The translations under genes and the position numbers were made by a program. A DNA stretch of 64,000 nucleotides. It comes from Marinomonas lutimaris. Its GTDB lineage: Bacteria > Pseudomonadota > Gammaproteobacteria > Pseudomonadales > Marinomonadaceae. Location: the NCBI RefSeq assembly GCF_019426345.1, contig NZ_JAHLLW010000010.1, positions 1-64,000 of the forward strand. Direction: 5' to 3'. Below are positions 36,072 to 44,048 of the stretch, one piece after another; the first letter of the stretch is position 1, and the number at the start of each line of letters is the position of its first letter. The notes below the pieces were generated by a model. It ran no database searches. It saw only the letters and a program-made list of their open reading frames with translations, and had not been told where the DNA came from.

Positions 36072-37136
36072 TTATCTGAGTCTATTTAAAAATTTAAAGA
36101 CTTTTGTTGGCACCAATCTTTTACGGTTATTTTTATAATCATAGAGGCGCTCATCTGCTACTTTCAGCAAATGCTTATAGTTACTTGGCATGTCAGACAT
36201 GACACTTGCACCACCGTAACTAATAGTAATAGGTACAAGATTAGATTTATACCTTAATGGGTTAGATTGCAGGTATTCTTGAATAGATTCCGCTACTAAA
36301 ATGGCTTGATCATAGCTTTTCCCTGGCATGACAAACACAAATTCATCACCAGCAAAGCGAAATGCCAGCCCTTGCTTATGAACGTATTTTAGCAAACGCT
36401 TAGCGATATACTCCAATACTTCATCACCACAATTATGGCCCAATGTATCATTGATCGATTTAAAGGCATCACAATCAATGAATACGACCGTTAAATCACG
36501 TTCCTGCATCTTAGACCGAGCAAACTCACGATCTAGCATTAACTCTAGCTGTCGGCGATTTAGTAAGCCAGTTAAAGGATCGCGCGTCGCCAAATATTCT
36601 AGTTTTTCCCTTGCCGTCACATTGCTCAAGCAAATAGAAATCTTAATCGCCAACTGATCGAGCAAAAAAGTGTCTTTGGTGGTGGCATCATAGCGAGAAC
36701 TATCTGAATCAGCTTGGCAAAACAACCCAACCAACTCACCATCAATAGTTAATGGTGAGATAGCAACAGAAGAAATAATATCCCGATACACAGGAGGAAT
36801 GATCTCCCAGCAACGACTGAGATTGGTATTAATCAAAATCGTTTTATTACTGGATTTGATGATATCAATCATTGAACGACGTCTTGAAAAAAGTACTCGA
36901 TCACGTAGATCAGGCATTTTTTCTAGACTTTCTATCAGATGAGACAAAGGCGCTTCATTGATTAAGTTTACCCAAACATAGGGCACACTAAATTGCTTTT
37001 GCACTTCTTTGGTTAATGTAGAAACAAACTGATCACAACGGCCAATCGAAAGGATACAGCGCTCGATCTCAAAAAACTTGCGCGCGATCTCTTCATTGCG
37101 TCTAACATTGTCGATCAGTTCGTTAATATCATGCAT
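36072..37136 (-). CDS. GAF-like/GGDEF diguanylate cyclase
   Basis: Predicted cytoplasmic enzyme making cyclic di-GMP from two GTP, with a sensory N-terminal domain. The N-terminal half (about residues 15-175) resembles GAF/DUF484-type domains. The GGDEF domain runs from about residue 185 (RDPLTGLLNRRQLE) to 345. The signature is FAGDEFVFV, an AGDEF variant; such variants have been reported in active cyclases. No RxxD product-inhibition site was noted five residues upstream, where GLAFRFAG is found. The ATG follows a 319-base gap. It has 354 residues and no membrane helices. Confidence 0.9.
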   Translation of the reverse strand: MHDINELIDNVRRNEEIARKFFEIERCILSIGRCDQFVSTLTKEVQKQFSVPYVWVNLINEAPLSHLIESLEKMPDLRDRVLFSRRRSMIDIIKSSNKTILINTNLSRCWEIIPPVYRDIISSVAISPLTIDGELVGLFCQADSDSSRYDATTKDTFLLDQLAIKISICLSNVTAREKLEYLATRDPLTGLLNRRQLELMLDREFARSKMQERDLTVVFIDCDAFKSINDTLGHNCGDEVLEYIAKRLLKYVHKQGLAFRFAGDEFVFVMPGKSYDQAILVAESIQEYLQSNPLRYKSNLVPITISYGGASVMSDMPSNYKHLLKVADERLYDYKNNRKRLVPTKVFKFLNRLR

Positions 37137-37455
37137 GCACTATGCCCTACCGCACTGATGTTAAGCGGCTCACTTTTCTAAATAAAAGCAGAAGATTCTA
37201 AAAATATAATTGATCTGTAATGCATTATAGTACGATGCTTAAACACTTTGGGCTATACATTGAATAAAAATTGATAGCCTTATCTACAAAAAATCACAAT
37301 TAGAAAGCGCTCATATCGTACTATAAGGAAAAATAGTTATATTCCACCCACAAAAGCCTTCGATAAAAAGCATTTTTTAATTAGTTCCCTGTTTTCTTTA
37401 AGAAAAATCACTCTGTGCCGATAGCGTTATCGTAGATAATTTAATAGGCTCATAA
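37137..37455. other. Intergenic region between divergent cyclase gene and small unknown gene
   Basis: 319 bases without a supported gene and AT-rich. It contains the FliA-like promoter at 37398-37424. A CGATA-GCGT-TATCG palindrome at 37419-37432 overlaps the -10 element and could be an operator or chance. Confidence 0.5.
37398..37424 (+). promoter_or_regulatory. Candidate FliA (sigma-28) promoter of the 107-residue gene
   Basis: TTAAG at 37398-37402, 14 bases, then GCCGATAG at 37417-37424. The consensus is TAAAG-N14-GCCGATAA, so the -10 matches 7 of 8, the -35 core 4 of 5, and spacing is identical to the flgM promoter in this window. The ATG lies 32 bases downstream of the -10 element. Weak point: the TTT usually following TAAAG is AAA here. 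Confidence 0.55.
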
Positions 37456-37779
37456 ATGAATATAAGAGAAATTGTTGAAACACAGGTAACCCAAAGCAGT
37501 AAAGCGGGCAAACCGGTTTCTGGCAGTGCTCATTTTGCCTTATTAATGAGTTTATTTAATCAACCCGGCCCATCAATCATTGATACACCAGATGAATTAA
37601 GTCGCCATAAACCTCACGCAATTACACGGCCAATACAGTTTTCGCACAGCATTGGAGAAAATCCAATTGCAAACATAGCCTTGCTAAAAGCATTGAGCTT
37701 CGAACCTTTGGCAGAAGGACCCGCCTACCAATACGATGCGGTTGAAAGTTTAGAGCAACAAATAAATACTCATATCTAA
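37456..37779 (+). CDS. Uncharacterised small protein, putative FliA regulon member
   Basis: I do not recognise this 107-residue protein. It has no signal peptide or membrane helix. The N-terminal third looks helical and polar, followed by SAHFALLMSLFNQPGP, a proline-rich middle (SRHKPHAITRPIQF) and an acidic C-terminus (VESLEQQINTHI). No strong Shine-Dalgarno sequence is visible (AATAGGCTCATAA precedes the ATG). It stands alone, converging on the DUF3080 gene with 11 bases between. The FliA-like promoter 32 bases upstream suggests expression with late flagellar genes. Codon use is like its neighbours, which speaks for a real gene. Confidence 0.65.
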   Translation: MNIREIVETQVTQSSKAGKPVSGSAHFALLMSLFNQPGPSIIDTPDELSRHKPHAITRPIQFSHSIGENPIANIALLKALSFEPLAEGPAYQYDAVESLEQQINTHI

Positions 37780-37790
37780 CGATTTCTTTG

Positions 37791-38822
37791 CTATAACTCA
37801 CCACCAATAGAAACCGAACATTTAGTCAATAAAGCGCTCCACTGCCGAGCATGGTTTTGAGAAGCCCACTGATAACGCTGCCAAACACTATCCGATTCCT
37901 TCAAAGAAAATTGATCCGAAAAATCATGCATATCTCGACTTAGTGGCTCACTGACCGAGAACAGTCGATTCAAAAGCGGTAAAACCTGATAAGCACCTCG
38001 ATTAATTCTCCCCATATAAGGTTGAATAACTTTTACGTAATGCACCTCAAACTGTTGTTTAAGGTAAACCATTGGAGCACCACAAATATCGTCATCTAAT
38101 GTTTTTATCTCACTAGCAACTAAATCCAAATAACTCGAGACCCTAACTAGGGAATACAGCAATCGGCCAGCATACTCGCTATCCATCAATATTTTTAGAT
38201 CGCCTTCAAACACATTAGCATCTACAAGTGGAAGGTCTTCGAGATTTTCGCCAACAACAACTAATCGATTTAAAGCATTTAATAACTCTTGTTGCTCTGC
38301 AGTAGAATAGTTAAGAGGTAAAAAACCATTAGACAAACTAAAAAAAACACCACTTTCTGCGCCATTAAAAAGCGCATTACCAAATGCCATCGGTAACTCA
38401 CGGCGCTTCTGCTGGGCTATCAGATGCAATTCTTTAGACAAGGATTCATTTTTGATATCGCATGATTCAATGGCTCGAATAATATCCAACTCATATAAAA
38501 ATCGTTGGCTATCAGGCATGACCTTGCCAAGAATACTATTTTTTCTGCCCGCCACAATACCAACATCACATTGCTGCAAAGACAAAAAATCCAATAAACC
38601 AATATCAAACTGAGTCAAACTTTGTTGACGATGACGTGATGACGGTAAGCTAGCTGGCATCACGATTGCAGGAGAAGAAACAGACATAAACTGCGAGCGA
38701 TTTAAATCAGCAACATATTGAGATAAAACGTCTTCGGCTTGAAAGCGCGTGTCACAACCACTCATTCCAGCGAGTATAATGCAGCTTAACAGAATCATTG
38801 AAAGAAAGGGTTTTATTGACAT
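37791..38822 (-). CDS. DUF3080 family lipoprotein
   Basis: Predicted lipoprotein of unknown function. A signal peptide ends in a lipobox at LAGMSGC (cysteine near residue 23 from the chosen start), followed by a soluble, mostly helical region. Family-like stretches are LLDFLSLQQCDVGIVAGRKN and GKVMPDSQRFLYELDIIRAI. I use the ATG at 38822; another ATG lies at 38837. The chosen start overlaps the start codon of the divergent thioesterase gene within a shared CATG. Confidence 0.78.
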   Translation of the reverse strand: MSIKPFLSMILLSCIILAGMSGCDTRFQAEDVLSQYVADLNRSQFMSVSSPAIVMPASLPSSRHRQQSLTQFDIGLLDFLSLQQCDVGIVAGRKNSILGKVMPDSQRFLYELDIIRAIESCDIKNESLSKELHLIAQQKRRELPMAFGNALFNGAESGVFFSLSNGFLPLNYSTAEQQELLNALNRLVVVGENLEDLPLVDANVFEGDLKILMDSEYAGRLLYSLVRVSSYLDLVASEIKTLDDDICGAPMVYLKQQFEVHYVKVIQPYMGRINRGAYQVLPLLNRLFSVSEPLSRDMHDFSDQFSLKESDSVWQRYQWASQNHARQWSALLTKCSVSIGGEL

Positions 38823-39231
38823 GAACAAGCTACTCATTCAAAAACGAGAAGAAATATCAGAAACGCGCGTTGCAAAAATGGTCTTTCCAGCAACAACAAA
38901 TCATTACGACACATTATTCGGTGGTATCGCCTTACAGTGGATGGACGAAGTAGCCTATATCGCAGCAACTCGCTTCGCCAGAAAAACCATGGTAACCATT
39001 TCAACTGAGCAAGTAGATTTTAAGCAACCTATCCCTTCAGGTATTTTAGTTGAGTTAATTGCTCGTGTCGTTCACGTGGGCAGAACATCATTGAAAGTAG
39101 AAGTATCGATTTTTCTAGAACAGTTGGACAGTGATAAACGCACAAAAGCAGTAACTGGACACTTCAACTTTGTCGCAGTAGATAGCAATAAAAAGCCCAC
39201 TCCGATTTTTGATGAAGAAACAAATATTTAG
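38821..39231 (+). CDS. Acyl-CoA thioesterase (hotdog fold, YciA-like)
   Basis: Hydrolyses acyl-CoA esters; the in vivo substrate is unknown. Single hotdog domain with the active-site helix region NHYDTLFGGIALQWMDEVAY, including the catalytic aspartate, then VDFKQPIPSGILVELIARVV and GRTSLKVEVSIF. It has 136 residues. I choose the ATG at 38821, preceded ten bases upstream by AAAGGG; a longer frame would run deeply into the divergent lipoprotein gene. The start codons of the two divergent genes overlap. Confidence 0.88.
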   Translation: MNKLLIQKREEISETRVAKMVFPATTNHYDTLFGGIALQWMDEVAYIAATRFARKTMVTISTEQVDFKQPIPSGILVELIARVVHVGRTSLKVEVSIFLEQLDSDKRTKAVTGHFNFVAVDSNKKPTPIFDEETNI

Positions 39232-39237
39232 AGCAAA

Positions 39238-39281
39238 ATAATGATGAGTAGTGCTTAAACTTAAGCACTACTCATCATTAT
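39238..39281. terminator. 21-bp perfect hairpin between convergent genes
   Basis: Arms 39238-39258 and 39261-39281 are perfectly complementary, with only two unpaired bases at the centre. It starts seven bases after the thioesterase stop and ends eight bases before the LPP20-like stop. On the minus strand it is followed by ATTTTG. It probably ends both transcripts, though no long T-run is present. Confidence 0.65.
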
Positions 39282-39288
39282 GGCTTAT

Positions 39289-39882
39289 TTAATTAGCGTG
39301 ACGTTTGGCGATTTCTTCTGCCAATTCATCAAAACTTTTTTCAGATTCTAATTTTTGATACAAAGCTTGTTCATTTTTCATAGAAGTACGCAAAATATCT
39401 TGTGCTACTTTTCCAGCTTGATCAGGATCTAAACCAACCAAAACAACCAAACCGCCACTAGGCGTTGGCATCTGACGCACAACTTTAGAGCCAATCAACT
39501 TTTGCTCTGTTACTTGCTTAGTCACTACGCTGTTTACGCGATCTACTGTTTCCGCATCACCAGCACCCGTTGTTTCAACATACTGCTTCACCATGTTTTG
39601 TAGATCAAGACTTAGCACTTGAGCCAATTCAACACGTGCAGCAGTCGCCGCCATTTGCTTCATGTAGTTAGGGCCAGCAGCTGATTTTTCGCTATAACCT
39701 ACCGCAGACAAAGCAACACCTTCAACTGGCGCGCCACACACCCAAGCAGGAGCAGCTTGGTTCGAGCCATCAGCAAATACACAATCAGGAATCGCCTCAA
39801 CAGGCGTGTTCAAAGCATCTTTACTACATGCGGCCAATACAAGGCTAGCTGCCAATAAACCCACGAATCTCAACGTCATCAT
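39289..39882 (-). CDS. LPP20-like lipoprotein
   Basis: Predicted outer-membrane lipoprotein: signal peptide with lipobox LVLAAC (cysteine near residue 19), then a soluble domain. The part APAWVCGAPVEGVALSAVGY and MAATAARVELAQVLSLDLQN resembles the LPP20 family, as does VVRQMPTPSGGLVVLVGLD. The frame is open to 39948, but AAGGA directly before the ATG at 39882 (a second ATG follows at once) and the signal peptide fix the start. It has 197 residues and no known role. It is downstream of pnp but separated by a terminator-like hairpin on the other side. Confidence 0.8.
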   Translation of the reverse strand: MMTLRFVGLLAASLVLAACSKDALNTPVEAIPDCVFADGSNQAAPAWVCGAPVEGVALSAVGYSEKSAAGPNYMKQMAATAARVELAQVLSLDLQNMVKQYVETTGAGDAETVDRVNSVVTKQVTEQKLIGSKVVRQMPTPSGGLVVLVGLDPDQAGKVAQDILRTSMKNEQALYQKLESEKSFDELAEEIAKRHAN

Positions 39883-39991
39883 CTTTTCCTTTATATAAGA
39901 GACTGAATTACCAAGAGGTAAACAGTGTCGGAAATACAACCAAAACATAAATTCAATACTGTTATTTTAGTCTATTACATACATTAAAAAC

Positions 39992-40016
39992 AAAAAAAGG
40001 CGCTATAAATAGCGCC
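39992..40016 (-). terminator. Terminator of the rpsO-pnp operon
   Basis: GGCGCTAT/ATAGCGCC (39999-40006 with 40009-40016); on the minus strand it is followed by a T-run (plus-strand A-run 39992-39998). It is 26 bases past the pnp stop. Confidence 0.9.
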
Positions 40017-40041
40017 CTTTTACATCAATTTACACTAATAA

Positions 40042-42150
40042 TTATTCAGTATAAGCTGCTTTTTCTTCTTCAGTCACATCTTTCATAGAAAGCTTGATAC
40101 GACCACGAGCATCAACATCTAATACTTTAACGATAACTTCTTGGCCTTCAGAAAGGAAGTCGGTTACCGCACGAATACGCTCTTCAGCGATTTGAGAGAT
40201 GTGAACCAAACCATCTTTACCAGGTAAGATATTTACGAATGCACCAAACTCAGCTAGACGAACCACTTTACCTTTGTAAAGTTTATCTACTTCAGCTTCA
40301 GCAGTGATTTCATGAATCTTCAACAATGCAGCATCAGAAGATGCTTTATCAGCAGCGTAAATACGAACAGTACCGTCGTCATCTAGATCGATAGACGCAC
40401 CAGTTTGCTCAGTGATAGAACGAATTGTAGCGCCACCTTTACCGATAACGTCACGAATTTTCTCTGGATCAATTTTGATCGTCGCCATAGAAGGCGCGTT
40501 TGGAGAAACTTCTGGACGAGCGTAACCAATTACTTTTGCCATTTCACGAAGGATATGAGTACGAGCTTCAAGCGCTTGGCTCAAGGCGATATCCATAATT
40601 TCTTCGTTGATACCTTCGATTTTGATGTCCATTTGAAGCGCCGTGATACCTTCTGCAGTACCCGCTACTTTAAAGTCCATATCGCCAAGGTGATCTTCGT
40701 CACCCAAGATATCAGTTAGTACAGCAAAGCCGTCGTCTTCTTTGATAAGACCCATTGCGATACCCGCAACTGGCGCTTTAAGAGGAACACCAGCGTCCAT
40801 CATAGATAAAGATGCACCACATACAGATGCCATAGAGCTTGAACCATTAGATTCAGTGATCTCAGACACGATACGGATTGTGTACGGGAATTCATCTTCA
40901 GAAGGTAATACAGCTTGAACACCACGACGAGCTAGACGACCGTGACCAATCTCACGACGACCAACACCACCCATACGTCCACACTCACCTACAGAGTAAG
41001 GAGGGAAGTTGTAATGAAGCATGAAGCTGTCTTTGCTTTCGCCAGTCAAACCGTCAGTCATTTGTGAATCGCGGCTCGTACCTAGAGTACAAGTTGCAAT
41101 CGCCTGAGTTTCACCACGAGTGAACAAAGCAGAACCGTGAGTTTTACTTAGTAAGCCAACTTCAACGTTAATTGGGCGAACTGTTTTATTGTCACGTCCA
41201 TCAATACGAGGCTTGCCATCGATTACACGACGACGAACAATGCGTTTTTCAAGTTTAGAGAAAGCACCAGTCACATCAGCTTCTGAGAACTCGCCTTCTT
41301 CAATAACCAGTGCAGCAACTGCAGCATCACGAACAACACCTAGCTGAGCGTAACGAGCCATTTTTTCACTGATTCCGTATGCTTCTTCGATTTGAGCTGC
41401 ATAACCAGACTGAAGTGCATCAGTCAAAGAAACGTTTGCCGCATCAGCAACCCAATCCCAACGAGGCTTAGCACACTCCGCTGCAAATTCAGTAATAGCA
41501 GAAATAGCCGCTTGCATTTCTTTATGGGCGTAAAGTACAGCACCTAGCATTTCGTCTTCTGTAAGCTCTTGCGCTTCAGACTCAACCATTAATACTGCGT
41601 CTTTCGTACCTGCTACAACCATGTCTAGCAAAGAACCATCTAGATCAGAGTAGCTTGGGTTAAGAACGTAACCAGACTCATCGTTAAAACCAACACGAGC
41701 TGCACCGATAGGACCATTAAATGGAATCCCAGAAATAGTCAATGCTGCAGATGTTGCCAACATAGCCGCAATGTCAGCGTCTAGGTTAGTGTTAGTAGAC
41801 ATTACTGTACAAACAACCTGAACTTCGTTCATAAATCCTTTAGGAAACAATGGACGAATTGGACGGTCGATCAAACGAGAAGTCAGCGTTTCTTTTTCAG
41901 AAGGACGGCCTTCACGTTTTAGGAAGCCACCTGGAATTTTACCAACTGCGTAAGCACGTTCTTGATAATGAACAGACAATGGGAAAAAATCTTGACCAGC
42001 TTTAGCTGATTTAGCACCTACAACAGTAGCAAGCACTTGTGCATCACCAATTGTACAAAGAACAGCACCTGTTGCTTGACGAGCAATGCGGCCTGTTTCT
42101 AGCGTTACGGTATCGTTACCGAACTGGAAAGTTTTTGTAGTAATACTCAC
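40042..42150 (-). CDS. pnp: Polyribonucleotide nucleotidyltransferase (PNPase)
   Basis: Phosphorolytic 3'-to-5' exoribonuclease, core of the RNA degradosome. Two RNase PH-like domains (about residues 1-215 and 310-540), with the active-site aspartates in [18 protein letters not shown], are followed by a KH domain (about 555-610; [13 protein letters not shown]) and an S1 domain (about 620-690; [20 protein letters not shown]). The length of 702 residues is standard. It is last in the rimP-to-pnp operon, downstream of rpsO, and has a long structured leader. Confidence 0.98.
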   Translation of the reverse strand: MSITTKTFQFGNDTVTLETGRIARQATGAVLCTIGDAQVLATVVGAKSAKAGQDFFPLSVHYQERAYAVGKIPGGFLKREGRPSEKETLTSRLIDRPIRPLFPKGFMNEVQVVCTVMSTNTNLDADIAAMLATSAALTISGIPFNGPIGAARVGFNDESGYVLNPSYSDLDGSLLDMVVAGTKDAVLMVESEAQELTEDEMLGAVLYAHKEMQAAISAITEFAAECAKPRWDWVADAANVSLTDALQSGYAAQIEEAYGISEKMARYAQLGVVRDAAVAALVIEEGEFSEADVTGAFSKLEKRIVRRRVIDGKPRIDGRDNKTVRPINVEVGLLSKTHGSALFTRGETQAIATCTLGTSRDSQMTDGLTGESKDSFMLHYNFPPYSVGECGRMGGVGRREIGHGRLARRGVQAVLPSEDEFPYTIRIVSEITESNGSSSMASVCGASLSMMDAGVPLKAPVAGIAMGLIKEDDGFAVLTDILGDEDHLGDMDFKVAGTAEGITALQMDIKIEGINEEIMDIALSQALEARTHILREMAKVIGYARPEVSPNAPSMATIKIDPEKIRDVIGKGGATIRSITEQTGASIDLDDDGTVRIYAADKASSDAALLKIHEITAEAEVDKLYKGKVVRLAEFGAFVNILPGKDGLVHISQIAEERIRAVTDFLSEGQEVIVKVLDVDARGRIKLSMKDVTEEEKAAYTE

Positions 42151-42178
42151 ACGTATTCCTTTTATTAAAAAATTTCTT

Positions 42179-42284
42179 CTCCCAAAGACCTCTTTTTAAG
42201 CCAGTACTCATATGAACTCTTTTAGTACTTTCCGATTTTTACGGAAGCAAAAGCACATATGAAGTACAGGCTGTCCCTTGGGAG
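42179..42284 (-). promoter_or_regulatory. Long double-stranded leader of pnp mRNA
   Basis: Read on the minus strand, an imperfect stem spans about 105 bases. Outer arms CTCCCAA/TTGGGAG (plus coordinates 42278-42284 and 42179-42185), then AGCC/GGCT, GTAC/GTAC, CATATG/CATATG and CTTTT/AAAAG pair in order, with CTTCCG/CGGAAG at the tip. In E. coli, RNase III cuts such a stem upstream of pnp and PNPase then represses its own mRNA; the same control is inferred here. Confidence 0.75.
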
Positions 42285-42290
42285 ACCAAT

Positions 42291-42322
42291 AAAAAAAGGG
42301 CCATAATAATTTATGGCCCTTT
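42291..42322 (-). terminator. Terminator/attenuator between rpsO and pnp
   Basis: On the minus strand GGGCCATAA and TTATGGCCC (plus 42311-42319 and 42298-42306) are followed by seven T residues. It lies eight bases past the rpsO stop. Partial read-through to pnp is expected, as in E. coli. Confidence 0.88.
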
Positions 42323-42329
42323 CTCAGTC

Positions 42330-42599
42330 TTAGCGACGCAGACCTAGTTTTTTGATCAAACTAGTGTAACGAGCTGCATCTTTACGCTTAAGGTAATCCA
42401 ACAACTTACGACGCTGGTTTACCATACGGATTAGACCGCGACGAGAATGATGGTCGTGGATATGAGCTTTAAAGTGACCTTGAAGACCTTCGATGTTCTT
42501 AGTCAACAATGCTACTTGAACTTCAGGAGAACCAGTGTCGCCTTCCGCTACTTGAAACTCTTTTACCAACGCTGCTTTTGATTCTGCAGACAATGCCAT
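42330..42599 (-). CDS. rpsO: 30S ribosomal protein S15
   Basis: Primary rRNA-binding protein of the 30S platform. 89 residues, exactly the family length, from the ATG at 42599 with GGAG nine bases upstream; the longer frame opens with TTG inside that ribosome binding site. Motifs are [36 protein letters not shown] and the C-terminal [12 protein letters not shown]. It lies between truB and pnp in the conserved operon. Confidence 0.98.
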   Translation of the reverse strand: MALSAESKAALVKEFQVAEGDTGSPEVQVALLTKNIEGLQGHFKAHIHDHHSRRGLIRMVNQRRKLLDYLKRKDAARYTSLIKKLGLRR

Positions 42600-42710
42600 A
42601 ATCTTAATCTCCAAATTAATATGCTATTAAAAGTAAAGGATAGCCGAGCATATTTTCAGTCATCCTAAGTTTGCAAGTTTAACACTCTTTTTAGCAGAAC
42701 TCACTGCTAT

Positions 42711-43637
42711 TTATAAAGAGAACTCGCTAGTATTTACCAATCGATAAGGACGAATAAACGCACCTTTAATTTGCCCAAGACCTAAGAACCGCTGCGATCC
42801 CTGATCATACATTCTCACCACCGCCTCATGATCTAATGAAGCAGGACTCGGAATGGTTCGACCAAACATCATGTCCAGTGTATCCGCCTCAGGTAAATCG
42901 ACTCTAGTGAAGTGCTCTACAGCGGTATCCATCGAAATTAGATGAGAATCTAATGCCTCATATCCTTGCTCTGCTATCGCTTCGAACTGCTCTAGTGTCA
43001 TCATATTTTCAGGCAAATAACCTGCTGTCGAAATACGATGCAAAGAATGAAGATGCGCACCACAGCCTAACGCCTCTCCAATATCCTCACCAATGGTTCG
43101 AATATAAGTACCTTTGGAACACTGAATATCAAGAGTCAGTGTATCTTCGGTTCTCGAAACAAGAGTTAGATTTGAAATAGTAACGCGACGACGTTTCCTT
43201 TCTATAACGATGCCTTGACGGGCATATTCATACAAAGGCTTACCTTCATGCTTTAAAGCAGAATACATAGGAGGTATTTGCTCAATTTCACCACGAAATC
43301 CATCTAGAATTTCTTCAAGAGATTCATCTGTAAGGATAGGAATCAACTCTTCAGTTAATACCTCACCTTCACGATCACCGGTTGTGGTTCTTTTTCCCAA
43401 CTGTATGCAGGTTAAATAACGCTTATTTGCATCCAATAAATATTGAGAGAATTTTGTCGCTTCTCCGAGACACAATGGCAACATTCCTGTTGCCAAAGGG
43501 TCAAGCGCCCCAGTATGTCCAGCTTTTGCCGCCTGGTAAAGGCGACGTACACGCTGCAGCGCTTGATTCGAACTCAAACCTATCGGCTTGTTCAGTAGGA
43601 CGATACCGTCTACTGAACGCCATTTTGCTTTAACCAT
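42711..43637 (-). CDS. truB: tRNA pseudouridine(55) synthase
   Basis: Converts U55 of the T loop of tRNAs to pseudouridine. The catalytic aspartate is in AGHTGALDPLATGMLPLC (about residue 47). Also seen are KRYLTCIQLGKRTTTGDREG, PPMYSALKHEGKPLYEYAR and CSKGTYIRTIGEDIGEALG; a PUA-like C-terminal region runs from about residue 250. It has 308 residues. It follows rbfA after nine bases in the nusA operon. Confidence 0.97.
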   Translation of the reverse strand: MVKAKWRSVDGIVLLNKPIGLSSNQALQRVRRLYQAAKAGHTGALDPLATGMLPLCLGEATKFSQYLLDANKRYLTCIQLGKRTTTGDREGEVLTEELIPILTDESLEEILDGFRGEIEQIPPMYSALKHEGKPLYEYARQGIVIERKRRRVTISNLTLVSRTEDTLTLDIQCSKGTYIRTIGEDIGEALGCGAHLHSLHRISTAGYLPENMMTLEQFEAIAEQGYEALDSHLISMDTAVEHFTRVDLPEADTLDMMFGRTIPSPASLDHEAVVRMYDQGSQRFLGLGQIKGAFIRPYRLVNTSEFSL

Positions 43638-43646
43638 ACGAACTTA

Positions 43647-44036
43647 TTACTCGTCTTCGTTACCGTTTTTTGTCTCATCATCACGAATTGCTTCGTCAAT
43701 CAGAGCAGACATGCGCGAACCATTAACAACACTCTGGTCGTAGTGGAAACGCAAATGCGGCATAACACGAAGTTTTACTTCTTGTGCTAAACGACGACGC
43801 AAGAACCCTTTTGCACTATCGAGTGCAGCTTGGTTCTCAGCCAATACTTCTGGCTGATCATCTTTACCAAGTACGGTGTAATAAATATCCGCATAGCCTA
43901 AATCTTTTGCTACACGTACTTCGTTGACAGTAACCAATCCTAAACGCGGATCTTTTACTTCAAACTGGATCAAGGACGCCAGCTCCTTTTGGAGCTGGTC
44001 ACCAATCCGACTAGTACGACTAAATTCGCCTGCCAT
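43647..44036 (-). CDS. rbfA: 30S ribosome-binding factor RbfA
   Basis: Assembly factor binding the 5' helix of 16S rRNA during late 30S maturation. It has 129 residues with a KH-like fold: family motifs FSRTSRIGDQLQKELA, VKDPRLGLVTVNEVRVAKDL, AKGFLRRRLAQEVKLRVMP and LRFHYDQSVVNGSRMSALI. It lies between infB (12-base gap) and truB. The tail after residue 118 is acidic. Confidence 0.96.
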   Translation of the reverse strand: MAGEFSRTSRIGDQLQKELASLIQFEVKDPRLGLVTVNEVRVAKDLGYADIYYTVLGKDDQPEVLAENQAALDSAKGFLRRRLAQEVKLRVMPHLRFHYDQSVVNGSRMSALIDEAIRDDETKNGNEDE

Positions 44037-44048
44037 GATCTTGTCCTA

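Noticed and set aside
37419-37432. CGATA-GCGT-TATCG dyad as a LacI-type operator
   Set aside because: Only five-base arms, and half of it is the FliA -10 element, which explains the sequence better.
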